Positions 26,393 through 36,188 of a stretch of 64,000 bases of DNA are shown here, in pieces. The position numbers and the translations under genes are program-made. Under the pieces are notes generated by a model, which saw only the letters and a program-made list of their open reading frames with translations, ran no database searches and had not been told where the DNA came from. Positions within the stretch are counted from its first letter, which is position 1, and each line of letters starts with the position of its first letter. Source of the stretch: Oscillatoria sp. FACHB-1406 (GTDB lineage: Bacteria > Cyanobacteriota > Cyanobacteriia > Cyanobacteriales > Spirulinaceae); assembly GCF_014698145.1 (NCBI RefSeq), contig NZ_JACJSM010000023.1, positions 1 through 64,000 on the forward strand, read 5' to 3'.

Positions 26393-26463
26393 AATAAGGA
26401 AGAGGGTGAATCGTTCCTTGATAATGAATAGTGAATAATAAATAAGGAAGAGGGTGAATCGTT
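26393..26463 (+). repeat. Duplicated 23-base leader containing the cobO ribosome site
   Basis: The 23 bases ending in GAGGGTGAATCGTT are present twice, at 26393-26415 and 26441-26463, the second ending exactly at the cobO ATG. They alternate with AATAGTGAATAG-like words. Only the second copy can serve translation, so this appears to be a local tandem duplication of 48 bases. Confidence 0.85.
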
Positions 26464-27123
26464 ATGAGTTTGGAGTCAAATAGTGTGGATTTAGTAACAT
26501 CTGCTGAAAATGAATCGGGTTTAACGCCAGAACAATACAAACGTAAAATGCAGCGCCGCAAGGAAGTTCAAGAACAGCGCTTACAGGAAAAATCAAAGGA
26601 AAAGGGTTTAATTATCGTCAATACCGGCAACGGAAAAGGAAAAACAACCGCAGCTTTAGGTATAGTGTTGCGCTCCCTCGGACATGGCTACCGCGTCGCG
26701 ATTATTCAGTTTATCAAAGGCGCTTGGGAACCGGCAGAAAAAGCCGCTTTCCAGCATTGGCCATCGGAACAACTGGTATTTCGCGCAATGGGGGAAGGCT
26801 TTACTTGGGAAACCCAAGATCGCGATCGCGATATCCAAAAAGCCACAGAAGCCTGGAACGCCGCCCTCGAATATATCCGCGATCCCAACTATCAATTAGT
26901 TCTCCTTGATGAAGTCAATGTCGCCCTAAAACTCGGCTATCTCGATATTGAAACCGTCCTCAACGGACTCGCCCAAAAACCAGAATCCAGTCACGTTATT
27001 CTCACCGGCAGAGGAGCACCGCCTGCGTTAATTGAGTCCGCAGATTTAGTAACAGAAATGACACTGATTAAACATCCTTTCCGCGAGCAAGGTATTAAAG
27101 CTCAGCCTGGAATTGAGTTTTAA
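26464..27123 (+). CDS. cobO: Cob(I)yrinic acid a,c-diamide adenosyltransferase
   Basis: A 219-residue enzyme that transfers the 5'-deoxyadenosyl group of ATP to Co(I) corrinoids in B12 or pseudo-B12 synthesis. After a charged N-terminus (YKRKMQRRKEVQEQRLQEK) it has the P-loop NTGNGKGKTTAALG, then IIQFIKGAW, LLDEVNVALKLGY (Walker B-like) and the C-terminal EMTLIKHPFREQGIKAQPGIE typical of CobA/CobO. The upstream DUF2993 gene is unrelated. A second cobalamin gene, cobS, lies near 56.3 kb. No B12 riboswitch was found upstream. Confidence 0.93.
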   Translation: MSLESNSVDLVTSAENESGLTPEQYKRKMQRRKEVQEQRLQEKSKEKGLIIVNTGNGKGKTTAALGIVLRSLGHGYRVAIIQFIKGAWEPAEKAAFQHWPSEQLVFRAMGEGFTWETQDRDRDIQKATEAWNAALEYIRDPNYQLVLLDEVNVALKLGYLDIETVLNGLAQKPESSHVILTGRGAPPALIESADLVTEMTLIKHPFREQGIKAQPGIEF

Positions 27124-27268
27124 AATCGAATAAAGATCGAACCTGCCGATCGATTCCACTCCAAAGGCTTCTAGCGGCTCGTCGATCTAGATTGCGTGCG
27201 GTTGTTGTTTTATCAGTCTCAATCGCTCGCTGGTTTTACCTTGTTTTAGCAATTTCTAGCTCTTGTCT

Positions 27269-27643
27269 TTAAATATCGCCTTGCTCGGTAAGCATCTGTT
27301 GCTCATAGTCTGTAATGATGCTCCGAATGTCCTCGGCAGCAATATCGACTTGTTCGGATTTTGTGTAAACCGTTAGCAAAATAATTCCTGTTGCTGTTTT
27401 GACGTAGTAAATTAAACGATAGCCACCACTTTTACCTTTTTGAGCGTCACTATTTAGGACTCTCAACTTGAAAACTGTATAGCCAACCCCAGGTACTCGC
27501 GCTCCGAGTAACTCCCCCTGTTGAAGTTTTTTGATAACGGCTTGTATGTCATTGCGAATACTGCGATATTTCTTAGCAAGAGTGCGTAGATTTTGTTTAA
27601 ACGTTTGCGAAGCTTCAACTTGAATCAAAGACCGCTCAACCAT
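27269..27643 (-). CDS. RelE/ParE-family toxin
   Basis: A 124-residue protein from the ATG at 27643, overlapping the antitoxin stop by 8 bases; a TTG six bases earlier is less likely. FKQNLRTLAKKYRSIRNDIQAVIKKL forms the two N-terminal helices in segments, followed by the beta sheet KSGGYRLIYYVKT and LLTVYTKSEQVDI. Relatives with this shape are annotated as type II toxins acting as ribosome-dependent mRNases or gyrase poisons. The exact target is unknown. With the upstream partner it forms an intact TA operon, unlike hicBA at 18 kb. Confidence 0.85.
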   Translation of the reverse strand: MVERSLIQVEASQTFKQNLRTLAKKYRSIRNDIQAVIKKLQQGELLGARVPGVGYTVFKLRVLNSDAQKGKSGGYRLIYYVKTATGIILLTVYTKSEQVDIAAEDIRSIITDYEQQMLTEQGDI

Positions 27644-27875
27644 CTTCAATACCTTCCCAAAGTTGAGCTACTGGAATAGTTTGTCCAGTCATGGCTTCAT
27701 GCCAAGCTTGACGGAAATCTGCTAAGACTTCTGCTTGAGATCGATTGTCTAGAACTTCTTCTTCAGGGATCAGCACAATAACTTCTACTCGGCTATTTTC
27801 CTCAATTAAAAGTGGACGATCTAAAGTGAGTTGTCCCCGATCGTTAATTGTTGCCATAACTTTAAGTGCTTTCAT
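27636..27875 (-). CDS. Antitoxin of a RelE/ParE-type pair
   Basis: A 79-residue protein. The N-terminal half (MATINDRGQLTLDRPLLI, VEVIVLIPEEE) resembles an AbrB/beta-type antitoxin found in cyanobacterial TA pairs. The C-terminal half is acidic and probably unfolded until toxin binding (FRQAWHEAMTGQTIPV). Its ATG is preceded by GGGAGGAATC, a good ribosome site. It is the first gene of the pair and overlaps the toxin start, consistent with translational coupling and autoregulation. Confidence 0.82.
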   Translation of the reverse strand: MKALKVMATINDRGQLTLDRPLLIEENSRVEVIVLIPEEEVLDNRSQAEVLADFRQAWHEAMTGQTIPVAQLWEGIEDG

Positions 27876-28250
27876 GATTCCTCCCAGATGGTTTAAGTAG
27901 TAGTAGTTTTTAGACCAAGCCTTAAAAAATTGGGTAATACCAATTCTTATTTATTTTGCACGATTTCTTAAGAGGGCATAGCACTGCGGCTACCCTTACA
28001 GCTTAATACTATGTAATAGCCTATCTACCTATCGGCTCTGCTTTTCCTTGCCAAAATGGTTAAAGTACCTTGCCCCATCGACAGTAACGTCGCAAGTAAC
28101 GCTTGGGGCGATCTCGCTCTAAAGGGGGTTGTGGAATTGGTTGACCTGCGTAGGGCGATGGATTCCTTGGCGTTGAAGCAGATTTTAAGCAATAAACAGT
28201 AAAATAGACGAAACGTTACAAACTTTATTAAGAAATCACAGAAAGCAATT
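27876..28250. other. Intergenic region between TA pair and rseP
   Basis: The region contains a TAATACCAATTCTTA element similar to that near 11779, a GGGCATAGCACTGCGGCTACCC palindromic word, and a possible small frame described separately. The rseP ATG follows GAAATCACAGAAAGCAATT, a weak ribosome site. No RNA gene or strong promoter stands out. Confidence 0.5.
28056..28202 (+). CDS. Possible 48-residue small protein
   Basis: An ATG at 28056 opens 48 codons to a TAA at 28200-28202, ending 48 bases before rseP. The product begins MVKVPCPIDSNV and ends LALKQILSNKQ, with a helical C-terminus. No ribosome site is clear (CCTTGCCAAA ahead of the ATG), and I recognise no family. It may be chance. Confidence 0.2.
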   Translation: MVKVPCPIDSNVASNAWGDLALKGVVELVDLRRAMDSLALKQILSNKQ

Positions 28251-29342
28251 ATGTCAGTTTTGGCAGCGATCGCGGTTCTCGGGCTTTTGATTGTCGTTCA
28301 CGAACTCGGTCACTTTTTTGCGGCGCGCTGGCAGCAAATCCGCGTTAACCGCTTCTCTATTGGTTTTGGTCCGGTGTTGTTGAAGTACCAGGGCAGCGAA
28401 ACCGAATACGCCCTACGCGCCTTCCCCTTGGGCGGATATGTGGGTTTCCCCGACGACGACCCCGACAGCAAAATTCCGCCTAACGATCCCGATTTAATGA
28501 GTAATCGCCCCGTATTAGACCGCGCGATTGTCATCAGTGCTGGCGTAATTGCCAATCTCATCTTCGCTTACTTTTTACTGGTCTCGCAAGCAGCCATTGT
28601 CGGCGTTCCCGATGGTTTTAGCTATCAACCCGGCGTAATGGTGACGCAGGTTTTGAGTCAAGATTCGCCCGCCGCTGCCGCGAAGTTACAACCGGGCGAT
28701 ATTATTGTTGCGATCGACAACCGCACCTTGGGCGCATCCTCGGAAGCGGCTGCTACCTTTAAAGAAATTGTCGAACAATCGGCGAATCGCCCTTTACCCG
28801 TGACAATTTCCCGCAACAGTCAACCCCTTTCCCTCACCATCACCCCCAACACCGATAGCAGCGGTAAAGGTAAAATCGGCATTGGCTTAGCGCCCAATCG
28901 TTTGGTATCGCGCCACCATCCGGCAAATATCTTTCAAGCTTTCCGCATCGGTGCTGAAGAGTTTCAGAACGTGGTGTTTTTAACCGTCAAAGGGTTCGCG
29001 CAACTGATTGGTAACTTTGGGGAAACCGCCAAACAAGTCGCCGGTCCGGTCGCGATTGTCGATATTGGTGCAAGAATGGCGCAATCCGACGCAAGCAGCC
29101 TGTTTCAGTTCGGCGCGCTGATTAGCATCAACTTAGCGATTATCAATATTCTGCCTTTACCCGCCCTGGATGGCGGTCAATTAGCGTTCTTGTTAATTGA
29201 AGGATTGCGCGGCAAACCGCTTCCCGGTCGCATCCAAGAAAGCATTATGCGTGGCGGATTGGTGCTGCTGCTGGGTTTGGGGATGTTTTTAATCGTGCGG
29301 GATACGTTTAACTTAACTGCGATTCAACAACTGTTTCAATAA
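28251..29342 (+). CDS. rseP: RseP/S2P-type intramembrane metalloprotease
   Basis: A 363-residue site-2 protease. HELGH at residues 17-21 in the first membrane helix supplies zinc ligands, and NILPLPALDGGQ near residue 300 gives the third. A PDZ domain lies between (VTQVLSQDSPAAAAKLQPGDIIV region). It cleaves anti-sigma factors or other membrane proteins, often under acid or light stress in cyanobacteria. Other segments, GFGPVLLKY and FPLGGYVGFPDDD, are family hallmarks. The next gene, nth, starts 3 bases after its stop, so they share a transcript. Confidence 0.94.
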   Translation: MSVLAAIAVLGLLIVVHELGHFFAARWQQIRVNRFSIGFGPVLLKYQGSETEYALRAFPLGGYVGFPDDDPDSKIPPNDPDLMSNRPVLDRAIVISAGVIANLIFAYFLLVSQAAIVGVPDGFSYQPGVMVTQVLSQDSPAAAAKLQPGDIIVAIDNRTLGASSEAAATFKEIVEQSANRPLPVTISRNSQPLSLTITPNTDSSGKGKIGIGLAPNRLVSRHHPANIFQAFRIGAEEFQNVVFLTVKGFAQLIGNFGETAKQVAGPVAIVDIGARMAQSDASSLFQFGALISINLAIINILPLPALDGGQLAFLLIEGLRGKPLPGRIQESIMRGGLVLLLGLGMFLIVRDTFNLTAIQQLFQ

Positions 29343-29345
29343 GCT

Positions 29346-30035
29346 ATGGCAACGCGCAAGTTAGCGGCTGCGGAATCGCGTTATAACGATACGCGCCGCG
29401 AAGCGGATTCTACCCGCGCGATCGCGATTTTAACTCGCCTCAAGCGCGAATATCCCGACGCGACGTGCAGCCTTAACTACCAAACGCCCGTCCAGCTTTT
29501 AGTCGCAACCATCCTCTCCGCCCAATGCACCGACGAACGGGTGAATCAAGTCACGCCTGCTTTATTCGCCCGTTTTCCCGATGCGCCCGCCCTCGCTGCT
29601 GCCGATCGCGCTGAGTTAGAAACTCTCATTCGGTCTACGGGTTTTTACCGAAATAAAGCCAAAAATATTCAAGGCGCTTGCCAAAAGATTGTCACTGAGT
29701 TTAAGGGCGAAGTGCCGCGATCGATGCCGGAATTGCTCTCTCTGCCTGGAGTTGCGCGCAAAACCGCCAACGTTGTCCTCGCCCACGCCTTTGGTATCCT
29801 CGAAGGCGTAACCGTCGATACCCACGTCAAACGACTCAGCCAGCGCCTCGGACTCACGGAAAATACCGATCCAGTTCGCATCGAGCGCGATTTAATGGCG
29901 CTATTGCCGCAACCCGACTGGGAAAACTGGTCGATTCGCCTGATTTATCACGGTCGCGCTGTCTGTAACGCCCGCAAGCCAAAGTGCGAGGTTTGCGTTC
30001 TGGCGGATCTTTGCCTGGGGAGGGAGAGGGGGTGA
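29346..30035 (+). CDS. nth: Endonuclease III (DNA glycosylase/AP lyase)
   Basis: A 229-residue base-excision repair enzyme that removes oxidised pyrimidines and nicks the abasic site. The helix-hairpin-helix LLSLPGVARKTANVVL carries the catalytic Lys, and GVTVDTHVKRLSQRLG the catalytic Asp. Four cysteines at the C-terminus, in the pattern C-X6-C-X2-C-X5-C (CNARKPKCEVCVLADLC), bind a 4Fe-4S cluster. A basic 20-residue N-terminal extension is longer than in E. coli. It follows rseP by 3 bases. Confidence 0.95.
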   Translation: MATRKLAAAESRYNDTRREADSTRAIAILTRLKREYPDATCSLNYQTPVQLLVATILSAQCTDERVNQVTPALFARFPDAPALAAADRAELETLIRSTGFYRNKAKNIQGACQKIVTEFKGEVPRSMPELLSLPGVARKTANVVLAHAFGILEGVTVDTHVKRLSQRLGLTENTDPVRIERDLMALLPQPDWENWSIRLIYHGRAVCNARKPKCEVCVLADLCLGRERG

Positions 30036-30470
30036 TGCGCTTCGGCTTCGCTCAGCGTACCAGGTGACGGGGTGAAATAATAACGATGGGTTTGACCTTA
30101 TCTACACACCTCCTAAGAATGCCTGAAACCACCATTTATTCCGAGGTTTACTTTACGCCTAACGCACCCTACGAAAGAGTGAAAGTAGTAAAAGTAGGGT
30201 GTGTTAGCGAAGCGTAACGCACCGTCTACGTTACGGCGCGCGGAAACAATTTCTTCCCTTTTTCCAAGGTTTAGCTCGCGCCTAACGCACCTTACGAAAG
30301 CAGTGAAAGTAGGGTGTGTTAGCGAAGCGTAACGCACCGTCTATGTTACGGTGCGCGGAAAATTTCTTCCCTTTTTCCAAGGTTTAGAAAGTTTTGGTGC
30401 GTTACGGCGCGTGGAAAATTTCTTCCTTTTATTCCAAGGTTTATATCGCACCTAACGCACCCCACAAAAA
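30036..30470. repeat. Tandem/dispersed repeat around GCGTAACGCACC elements
   Basis: Units beginning CCTAACGCACC occur at 30158, 30281 and 30451. The first two repeat with a period of about 123 bases, including a GTAGGGTGTGTTAGCGAAGC core, its near complement, and TTTCTTCCCTTTTTCCAAGG. The third unit is partly deleted. Open frames through the repeat (for example 30113-30337 minus strand) reflect the repeat and not a gene. A related GTAGGGTGTGGAGCGCGAAGC copy is at about 54149. Such GGTGCGTTACG repeats are widespread in cyanobacterial genomes. Confidence 0.85.
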
Positions 30471-30504
30471 AGCTTAGGGGAAACAAACTTCGTCTCCCCA
30501 AGCT
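30471..30504. terminator. Probable hairpin terminator between nth and acsF
   Basis: AGCTTAGGGGA and TCTCCCCAAGCT pair as a stem (one bulge) around AACAAACTTCG, followed by ATTAAATTTG. It lies just after the acsF stop on the minus strand (about 40 bases) and after the repeat following nth. Confidence 0.45.
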
Positions 30505-30543
30505 ATTAAATTTGGACAAATGTTATCAATTGTCCATTATCAA

Positions 30544-31605
30544 TTATCTCACCGTTCCGCGCAGCGATTCGGCATCAATAGGTTTGATGAGATACAAGCG
30601 CAACATATCACCTAAAATTCCTAAAGTTAAAGGAAGTTTGCGGAAGAATTTAACGACTTTGGGTGCGCCCGTTGCTTCAATGGCTTTCAGTTTAAGATTG
30701 CGATCGCTGCATCGATAAACCCGCGAGAAAAATTCGGGATGCTCTACGTTTAAAATGGTGGGGAAGGCTCGCGCTGCTGTTTCGTTGGTTTTACGAATCA
30801 CCTGCATATCGAACTTTTTGGCATCGATTCCCAAGGATTCATAGAAATCGGCGCGCTCGTCTACGGTTAAGGAGTGGGTGACAAAGACGGTGAGTAAGAA
30901 AAATCTCGACCACAATCTGCCTTTCCAAGTCTTCCACATCGATTTCTGCGATCGCAACAAAGCATTGAAGATATCCCCGTGGCGATTTTCATCTTGGCAC
31001 CAACTCTCAAACATCCGGAACAGCGGATAAAACTGGAGTTCGGGATGTTGCTCTAAGTGGCGATACATGAGAATATAGCGCCAGTAACCGATTTTTTCTG
31101 ATAAATAAACTGCGTAAATAATCCATTCCGGTTTAAAGAAGGTATAACTGCGATTTTTGGTTAAATGTCCCAAATCCAGCGAGATATTAAAGTCGCTCAT
31201 CGCTTTGTTCAAAAATCCGGCGTGACGCGCTTCATCGCGAGCCATCAGTTGGAATATTTCCGCTAAAATTGGGTTTCTATCTTTCAATTTACGCGACAGT
31301 TCTTTAAACAGGAGAAACCCTGAAAACTCCGACGTGCAGGAGCGTTCTAAAAAGTCTACGAAAGCGCGGCGCGTGGTTTCGTCGATATTGTTCCAAGATT
31401 GCTCGAACTCTTCGTCGCGCACGAAATGGTAGCGGTTGTAGTCGGCGCGCATTTCTTCAAGCATCGCTTGTAATTCCGCTTCTTGCGCGGAAATGTCCAT
31501 GTTAGCGACAGCATCGAAGTCTGTGGTGTAAAAGCGAGGGGTAAGAAGGGTTTCTTCGACCGCTTGGATCTTTTCTGCGTCGGGTTTAGAGAGGGTACTA
31601 ACCAT
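30544..31605 (-). CDS. acsF: Mg-protoporphyrin IX monomethyl ester oxidative (aerobic) cyclase
   Basis: A 353-residue diiron enzyme that forms the isocyclic fifth ring of chlorophyll, converting Mg-protoporphyrin IX monomethyl ester to divinyl protochlorophyllide with O2. The metal-site motifs EARHAGF and ENRHGDIF are present, as are LLFKELSRKLKD, FKPEWIIYAVYLSEKIGYWRY and the C-terminal LRLYLIKPIDAESLRGTVR in parts. Its length is typical. It works on thylakoid-associated membranes with Ycf54, not seen here. It is transcribed alone, divergently from clpC, with a 405-base upstream region. Confidence 0.96.
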   Translation of the reverse strand: MVSTLSKPDAEKIQAVEETLLTPRFYTTDFDAVANMDISAQEAELQAMLEEMRADYNRYHFVRDEEFEQSWNNIDETTRRAFVDFLERSCTSEFSGFLLFKELSRKLKDRNPILAEIFQLMARDEARHAGFLNKAMSDFNISLDLGHLTKNRSYTFFKPEWIIYAVYLSEKIGYWRYILMYRHLEQHPELQFYPLFRMFESWCQDENRHGDIFNALLRSQKSMWKTWKGRLWSRFFLLTVFVTHSLTVDERADFYESLGIDAKKFDMQVIRKTNETAARAFPTILNVEHPEFFSRVYRCSDRNLKLKAIEATGAPKVVKFFRKLPLTLGILGDMLRLYLIKPIDAESLRGTVR

Positions 31606-32010
31606 GTCAATCCATTAATCGCTTGATAGTTATATTAACTTATAAGCGTTTTGCAGTTTTGGCTAGTCTTATGGGCAAAGGTTTACAAATCGCAACTTTG
31701 GAAGGGTGAAGGTCAGGGTATCGGTGTTAGCCTAGATAATACGAATTGACTTTTTTGGCGAGAGGGAGTAATGTAGTTAGGTTTGCTCGATGACAGAGCT
31801 TGCCCTTCACCTAGGCTTATTATTTCGATCGCAACCAGCGATGGCGAAGGTTGCCATTTGAAGCGGAATCAAAACTGCTCCTGCTGCTTGCCAAGCAATC
31901 TATACATTGCCTCCGGGAAACCGAGAACTGACAACTGAGGCACAGCTTTGCTGTGAGCCTGTGCTAGAATCAACCATACACGGGCAAGCAGCAGGTGATG
32001 AAATAAGGAT
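31606..32010. other. Divergent promoter region of acsF and clpC
   Basis: A 405-base non-coding stretch. On the clpC side an extended -10-like TGCTAGAAT lies at 31962-31970, 40 bases from the ATG, just after a CACAGC/GCTGTG hairpin at 31941-31955. The acsF side is AT-rich (TTATATTAACTTATAAGCG near 31630). No RNA gene or small photosystem peptide was recognised. ClpC ribosome site: AATAAGGAT before the ATG. Confidence 0.5.
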
Positions 32011-34479
32011 ATGTTTGAACGCTTCACAGAAAAAGCCATTAAGGTGATTATGTTAGCCCAGGAAGAGGCACGTCGCCTGGGTCATAACTTCGTTGGAACC
32101 GAGCAAATCCTCTTGGGTTTGATTGGGGAAGGAACGGGTGTAGCGGCCAAAGTTCTCAAGTCAATGGGAGTGAATCTCAAGGATGCTCGCATTGAAGTTG
32201 AGAAAATCATCGGTCGCGGTTCTGGGTTCGTAGCGGTAGAAATTCCGTTCACGCCTCGGGCGAAGCGCGTTCTCGAACTATCCCTCGAAGAAGCTCGCCA
32301 ACTCGGTCACAATTATATCGGCACCGAACACCTCCTTCTCGGTTTGATTCGGGAAGGGGAGGGGGTTGCGGCGAGGGTACTTGAAAATTTAGGAGTCGAT
32401 TTATCCAAGGTTCGCACCCAGGTAATCCGGATGTTGGGCGAAACCGCCGAAGCTGCGGTCGGCCCGAGTTCGGGTAGAACCAAAACGCCGACGTTGGATG
32501 AATTCGGGACTAACCTCACGAACCTCGCGGGCGAAGGCAAGCTGGATCCCGTTGTCGGGCGGATGAAAGAAATCGAGCGGGTGATTCAAATCCTCGGTCG
32601 TCGTACCAAGAATAACCCAGTGTTGATCGGGGAACCGGGCGTGGGTAAAACCGCGATCGCCGAAGGACTCGCCCAACGCATCGCCAATAAAGACATCCCC
32701 GACATCCTCGAAGAAAAGCGCGTCGTTACTCTCGATATCGGCTTACTCGTTGCCGGTACGAAATATCGCGGCGAATTTGAGGAACGCCTGAAAAAGATTA
32801 TGGACGAAATTCGCTCCGCCGGAAATATTATTCTGGTGATCGATGAAGTTCATACCTTAATTGGGGCTGGTGCAGCAGAAGGCGCGATCGATGCGGCAAA
32901 CATCCTTAAACCTGCCTTAGCGCGCGGCGAATTGCAGTGCATCGGTGCAACAACGCTCGATGAGTATCGCAAGCATATCGAACGCGATGCAGCCCTCGAG
33001 CGCCGCTTCCAACCCGTGATGGTGGGCGAACCCAGCGTAGAAGAAACCATCGAAATCCTCTATGGGTTGCGCGAACGTTACGAACAGCACCACAAACTGA
33101 AGATTCTTGACGAAGCACTCGATGCAGCGGCGAAGTTATCCGATCGCTATATTAGCGATCGCTACCTCCCCGATAAAGCGATCGACTTAATCGACGAAGC
33201 AGGTTCGCGGGTGCGTTTGATTAACTCCCAACTGCCTCCCGCAGCCAAAGAGTTAGATAAGGAACTGCGCAAAGTCCTCAAAGACAAAGACGATGCGGTG
33301 CGTTCCCAAGACTTCGATAAAGCGGGCGAACTGCGCGATCGCGAAATGGAACTGAAAGCCGAAATTCGCGCGATCGCAACCTCCAAAAAAGGTGAAGGCA
33401 GCGACAACGAAGAAGGTCCCGTCGTCGATGCGGAAGAAATCGCCCATATCGTCGCCTCTTGGACGGGCGTTCCGGTGAACAAACTCACCGAAACCGAATC
33501 CGAAAAGCTGCTGCACATGGAAGACACCCTGCACCAGCGCCTCATCGGACAAGAAGATGCCGTCAAAGCCGTTTCCCGCGCCATTCGTCGCGCCCGCGTC
33601 GGACTCAAGAACCCCAACCGTCCCATCGCTAGCTTCATCTTCTCCGGACCGACGGGTGTGGGTAAAACCGAGTTAACCAAAGCCCTCGCCGCTTACTTCT
33701 TCGGTTCTGAAGACGCGATGATCCGCTTGGATATGTCCGAGTATATGGAACGTCACACCGTCTCCAAACTCATCGGTTCGCCGCCGGGATATGTCGGTTA
33801 CAACGAAGGCGGACAACTCACCGAAGCAGTGCGCCGCCGTCCTTACACCGTCGTCCTCTTCGACGAAATCGAAAAAGCGCACCCCGATGTCTTCAATATG
33901 CTGCTGCAAATCCTTGAAGATGGTCGCTTAACCGATGCTAAAGGTCGCACGGTAGACTTCAAAAATACCTTGCTGATTATGACCTCGAACATCGGCTCGA
34001 AGGTGATTGAAAAAGGTGCAAGCGGACTCGGATTCGAGCTTAATATCGACCAATCCGAATCGCAATATAACCGCATTCGCTCCTTGGTGAATGAAGAACT
34101 CAAAAACTACTTCCGTCCCGAGTTCCTCAACCGCCTCGACGAAATCATCGTTTTCCGCCAACTCAACCAAAAGGAAATCGAGGAAATCGCCGAAATCTTG
34201 CTCAAAGATGTGTTCAAACGTCTCACCGAGCAAAATATTACGCTCAACGTCACTGATAAGTTCAAGGCACTGTTAGTGAAGGAAGGGTACAACCCCAGCT
34301 ACGGCGCGCGTCCGTTACGTCGGGCAATTATGCGCTTGCTTGAAGATGTTTTAGCCGAGGAAATTCTCTCCGGGCGTATTGGCGATGGCGATAGCGCTGT
34401 TGTCGATGTTAACGAAGAGGGTAAGGTGGTTGTCTCCGCTGAAGATAAACCGAAGATTTTGTTGGAAAAAGCCAATTAA
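32011..34479 (+). CDS. clpC: ATP-dependent Clp protease ATP-binding subunit ClpC
   Basis: An 822-residue Hsp100 unfoldase. Two Clp-N repeats occupy residues 1-145. AAA-1 has Walker A GEPGVGKT near 207. A UVR-type middle segment lies around 425-460 ([19 protein letters not shown]). AAA-2 has [10 protein letters not shown] near 546 and [11 protein letters not shown] as Walker B. It unfolds substrates for ClpP-type proteases and, in cyanobacteria and plastids, is essential housekeeping. Length and motifs are complete. It stands alone and is closed by a clear terminator. Confidence 0.97.
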   Translation: MFERFTEKAIKVIMLAQEEARRLGHNFVGTEQILLGLIGEGTGVAAKVLKSMGVNLKDARIEVEKIIGRGSGFVAVEIPFTPRAKRVLELSLEEARQLGHNYIGTEHLLLGLIREGEGVAARVLENLGVDLSKVRTQVIRMLGETAEAAVGPSSGRTKTPTLDEFGTNLTNLAGEGKLDPVVGRMKEIERVIQILGRRTKNNPVLIGEPGVGKTAIAEGLAQRIANKDIPDILEEKRVVTLDIGLLVAGTKYRGEFEERLKKIMDEIRSAGNIILVIDEVHTLIGAGAAEGAIDAANILKPALARGELQCIGATTLDEYRKHIERDAALERRFQPVMVGEPSVEETIEILYGLRERYEQHHKLKILDEALDAAAKLSDRYISDRYLPDKAIDLIDEAGSRVRLINSQLPPAAKELDKELRKVLKDKDDAVRSQDFDKAGELRDREMELKAEIRAIATSKKGEGSDNEEGPVVDAEEIAHIVASWTGVPVNKLTETESEKLLHMEDTLHQRLIGQEDAVKAVSRAIRRARVGLKNPNRPIASFIFSGPTGVGKTELTKALAAYFFGSEDAMIRLDMSEYMERHTVSKLIGSPPGYVGYNEGGQLTEAVRRRPYTVVLFDEIEKAHPDVFNMLLQILEDGRLTDAKGRTVDFKNTLLIMTSNIGSKVIEKGASGLGFELNIDQSESQYNRIRSLVNEELKNYFRPEFLNRLDEIIVFRQLNQKEIEEIAEILLKDVFKRLTEQNITLNVTDKFKALLVKEGYNPSYGARPLRRAIMRLLEDVLAEEILSGRIGDGDSAVVDVNEEGKVVVSAEDKPKILLEKAN

Positions 34480-34497
34480 ATTGAAGGTTTAAGTTGA

Positions 34498-34532
34498 CAA
34501 AAGGGGCGCATAATGCGTCCCTTTTTATTTTT
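34498..34532 (+). terminator. Rho-independent terminator of clpC
   Basis: AAAGGGGCGCAT and ATGCGTCCCTTT pair over 12 positions with one G-T, followed by TTATTTTTT. It lies 20 bases after the clpC stop. Confidence 0.85.
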
Positions 34533-34668
34533 TGGGGCAAAAAGTTGAATGTCGTCAATTCAACGCGATCCCAATTCCCAGTCCTGATTCACTAAATTTT
34601 ATCTGTAGGGGCGCGCTTGGCGAATCGCACTTCGGCAAATAAGCGCCGCACTGTAGGGCGATTGATTC

Positions 34669-36141
34669 CTACGCGATCGCCCAGTTCACCAAAGTCCGCA
34701 CCGGGAAACCCGTCGCGCCTTCGTTACTCGTACCACTCGCCTTATCCGCCCAAACCGGCCCTGCAATATCTAAGTGAATCCACGGCGTTTTTTCGACGAA
34801 TTCCTTCAAAAATAAGGTTGCCGTAATCGAACCGCCGGGACGAGGGCCGGTATTTTTCATATCGGCGATGGGCGATTTCAGCCCGTCGAAATAACTCTCC
34901 TCTAACGGCATTTGCCAGAATTTTTCGCCGGAACGCTTAGCAGCAGCCAGGAATTCCCCAGCCAGGGATTCGTCGGTACTCCACATCCCAGCGATGTCGT
35001 TCCCCAGGGCAATGACGCACGCGCCGGTGAGGGTGGCGAGATCCACGATCGCGTCTACCCCCAACTTTTCGGCATACACCAACGCATCGGCGAGGGTTAA
35101 ACGCCCTTCCGCATCGGTATTATTCACCTCAATGGTTTTGCCGTTAGAAGCGGTGAGAATATCGCCGGGATGCAGCGCTTTACCGCTAATCATATTTTCC
35201 GTCGCGGCGCTGATAAAGTGAATTTCAACATCGGGCTTGAGTTGCGCGATCGCTTTAGCTGCGCCTAATGTCGCCCCCGCGCCGCCCATATCCATTTTCA
35301 TGGTTTCGATACCGCTGCCGACTCCTTTAATATTTAAACCGCCGGAGTCAAAGGTTAAACCCTTACCAATAATGGCGAGTTTGCGGCGGGGCGTGCCTTC
35401 CGGTTTGTACGTCAGGTGGATGAATTTCGGCGGGATATCCGAGGCTCTGGCGACACCGAGGAAGGACCCCATGCCCAATTTTTCGCAGTCTTCCTGCTCC
35501 AATATCTGCACGCTGAGGCCGTGTTCGCGCGCGATCGCTTCGGCAGTTTCGGCGAGGGTGACGGGGGTGACGGCGTTGGGTGGGGCAGCGACGAGTTCCC
35601 GCGCCAGGATTACGCCCGACGCGATCGCTTCAACTTTAGCAAGATCGCCGTCCCCTTCGCTGATTCCCAGGATTTCGATCGCTTCAAGCTTGGCTGCTTT
35701 GTCTTCGGATTCGGATTTAAAGCGGTTATCTTGGTGTAAGGCGAGCAATAAACCTTCTGCGATCGCTTCGGTACTCAGCGCCGCATTTTCCCCAGCAACG
35801 GGTAGCGAAATACCGAGCGTTTTAATGGATTGTTGCTTTACCGTGCGAGCGATAGCAGCAGCAGTGGCGCGCAGGGTATCGATCGCGAGTTCTTCGCTTT
35901 TGCCCAATCCCACCAAAATTAGCTTGCGAACTTGATTTTTGCTGCCAATTCGCAGGACTGCGGTTTCGCCGCTTTTGCCGCTGAATTCTTCGTGCGCGAT
36001 CGCATCTTGAATCGTGCCATCCAATTTTTCATCCAGCGCTGCTAACTCTCCCGTTATCTCCGCCATGCCCTCAAATAGTCCTAGGGCAAGTGCATCGCCC
36101 GTCCAATTCAGCGGAGTTGTACTTACTGCTTTAATTTGCAT
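34669..36141 (-). CDS. pepA: Leucyl aminopeptidase (M17, cytosol aminopeptidase)
   Basis: A 490-residue M17 peptidase. The signature [14 protein letters not shown] contains metal ligands Asp and Glu. [14 protein letters not shown] holds the Lys/Asp set, and [14 protein letters not shown] further ligands. It removes N-terminal residues from peptides in the cytosol and probably forms hexamers. The N-terminal domain is the usual weakly conserved macro-like fold. The ATG at 36141 is followed by [12 protein letters not shown], a normal start for cyanobacterial homologues. About 50 bases separate it from the VWA gene upstream on the same strand. Confidence 0.95.
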   Translation of the reverse strand: MQIKAVSTTPLNWTGDALALGLFEGMAEITGELAALDEKLDGTIQDAIAHEEFSGKSGETAVLRIGSKNQVRKLILVGLGKSEELAIDTLRATAAAIARTVKQQSIKTLGISLPVAGENAALSTEAIAEGLLLALHQDNRFKSESEDKAAKLEAIEILGISEGDGDLAKVEAIASGVILARELVAAPPNAVTPVTLAETAEAIAREHGLSVQILEQEDCEKLGMGSFLGVARASDIPPKFIHLTYKPEGTPRRKLAIIGKGLTFDSGGLNIKGVGSGIETMKMDMGGAGATLGAAKAIAQLKPDVEIHFISAATENMISGKALHPGDILTASNGKTIEVNNTDAEGRLTLADALVYAEKLGVDAIVDLATLTGACVIALGNDIAGMWSTDESLAGEFLAAAKRSGEKFWQMPLEESYFDGLKSPIADMKNTGPRPGGSITATLFLKEFVEKTPWIHLDIAGPVWADKASGTSNEGATGFPVRTLVNWAIA

Positions 36142-36188
36142 TGTTTGCTGTTCGTGGTTCGCTGTTTACTGTTCGCTAGTTAACTGTC

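Noticed and set aside
26367-26463. Cobalamin riboswitch upstream of cobO
   Set aside because: Only 97 bases are available; they consist of repeated AATAGTGAATAG words and lack the B12-box core.
30113-30337. A 74-codon minus-strand frame in the repeat after nth
   Set aside because: Its two halves (CVRREL, CVRRKVN) simply mirror the 123-base repeat units.
34617-34826. Small plus-strand frame near the pepA end
   Set aside because: It is mostly antisense to the conserved pepA C-terminus and has no ribosome site.
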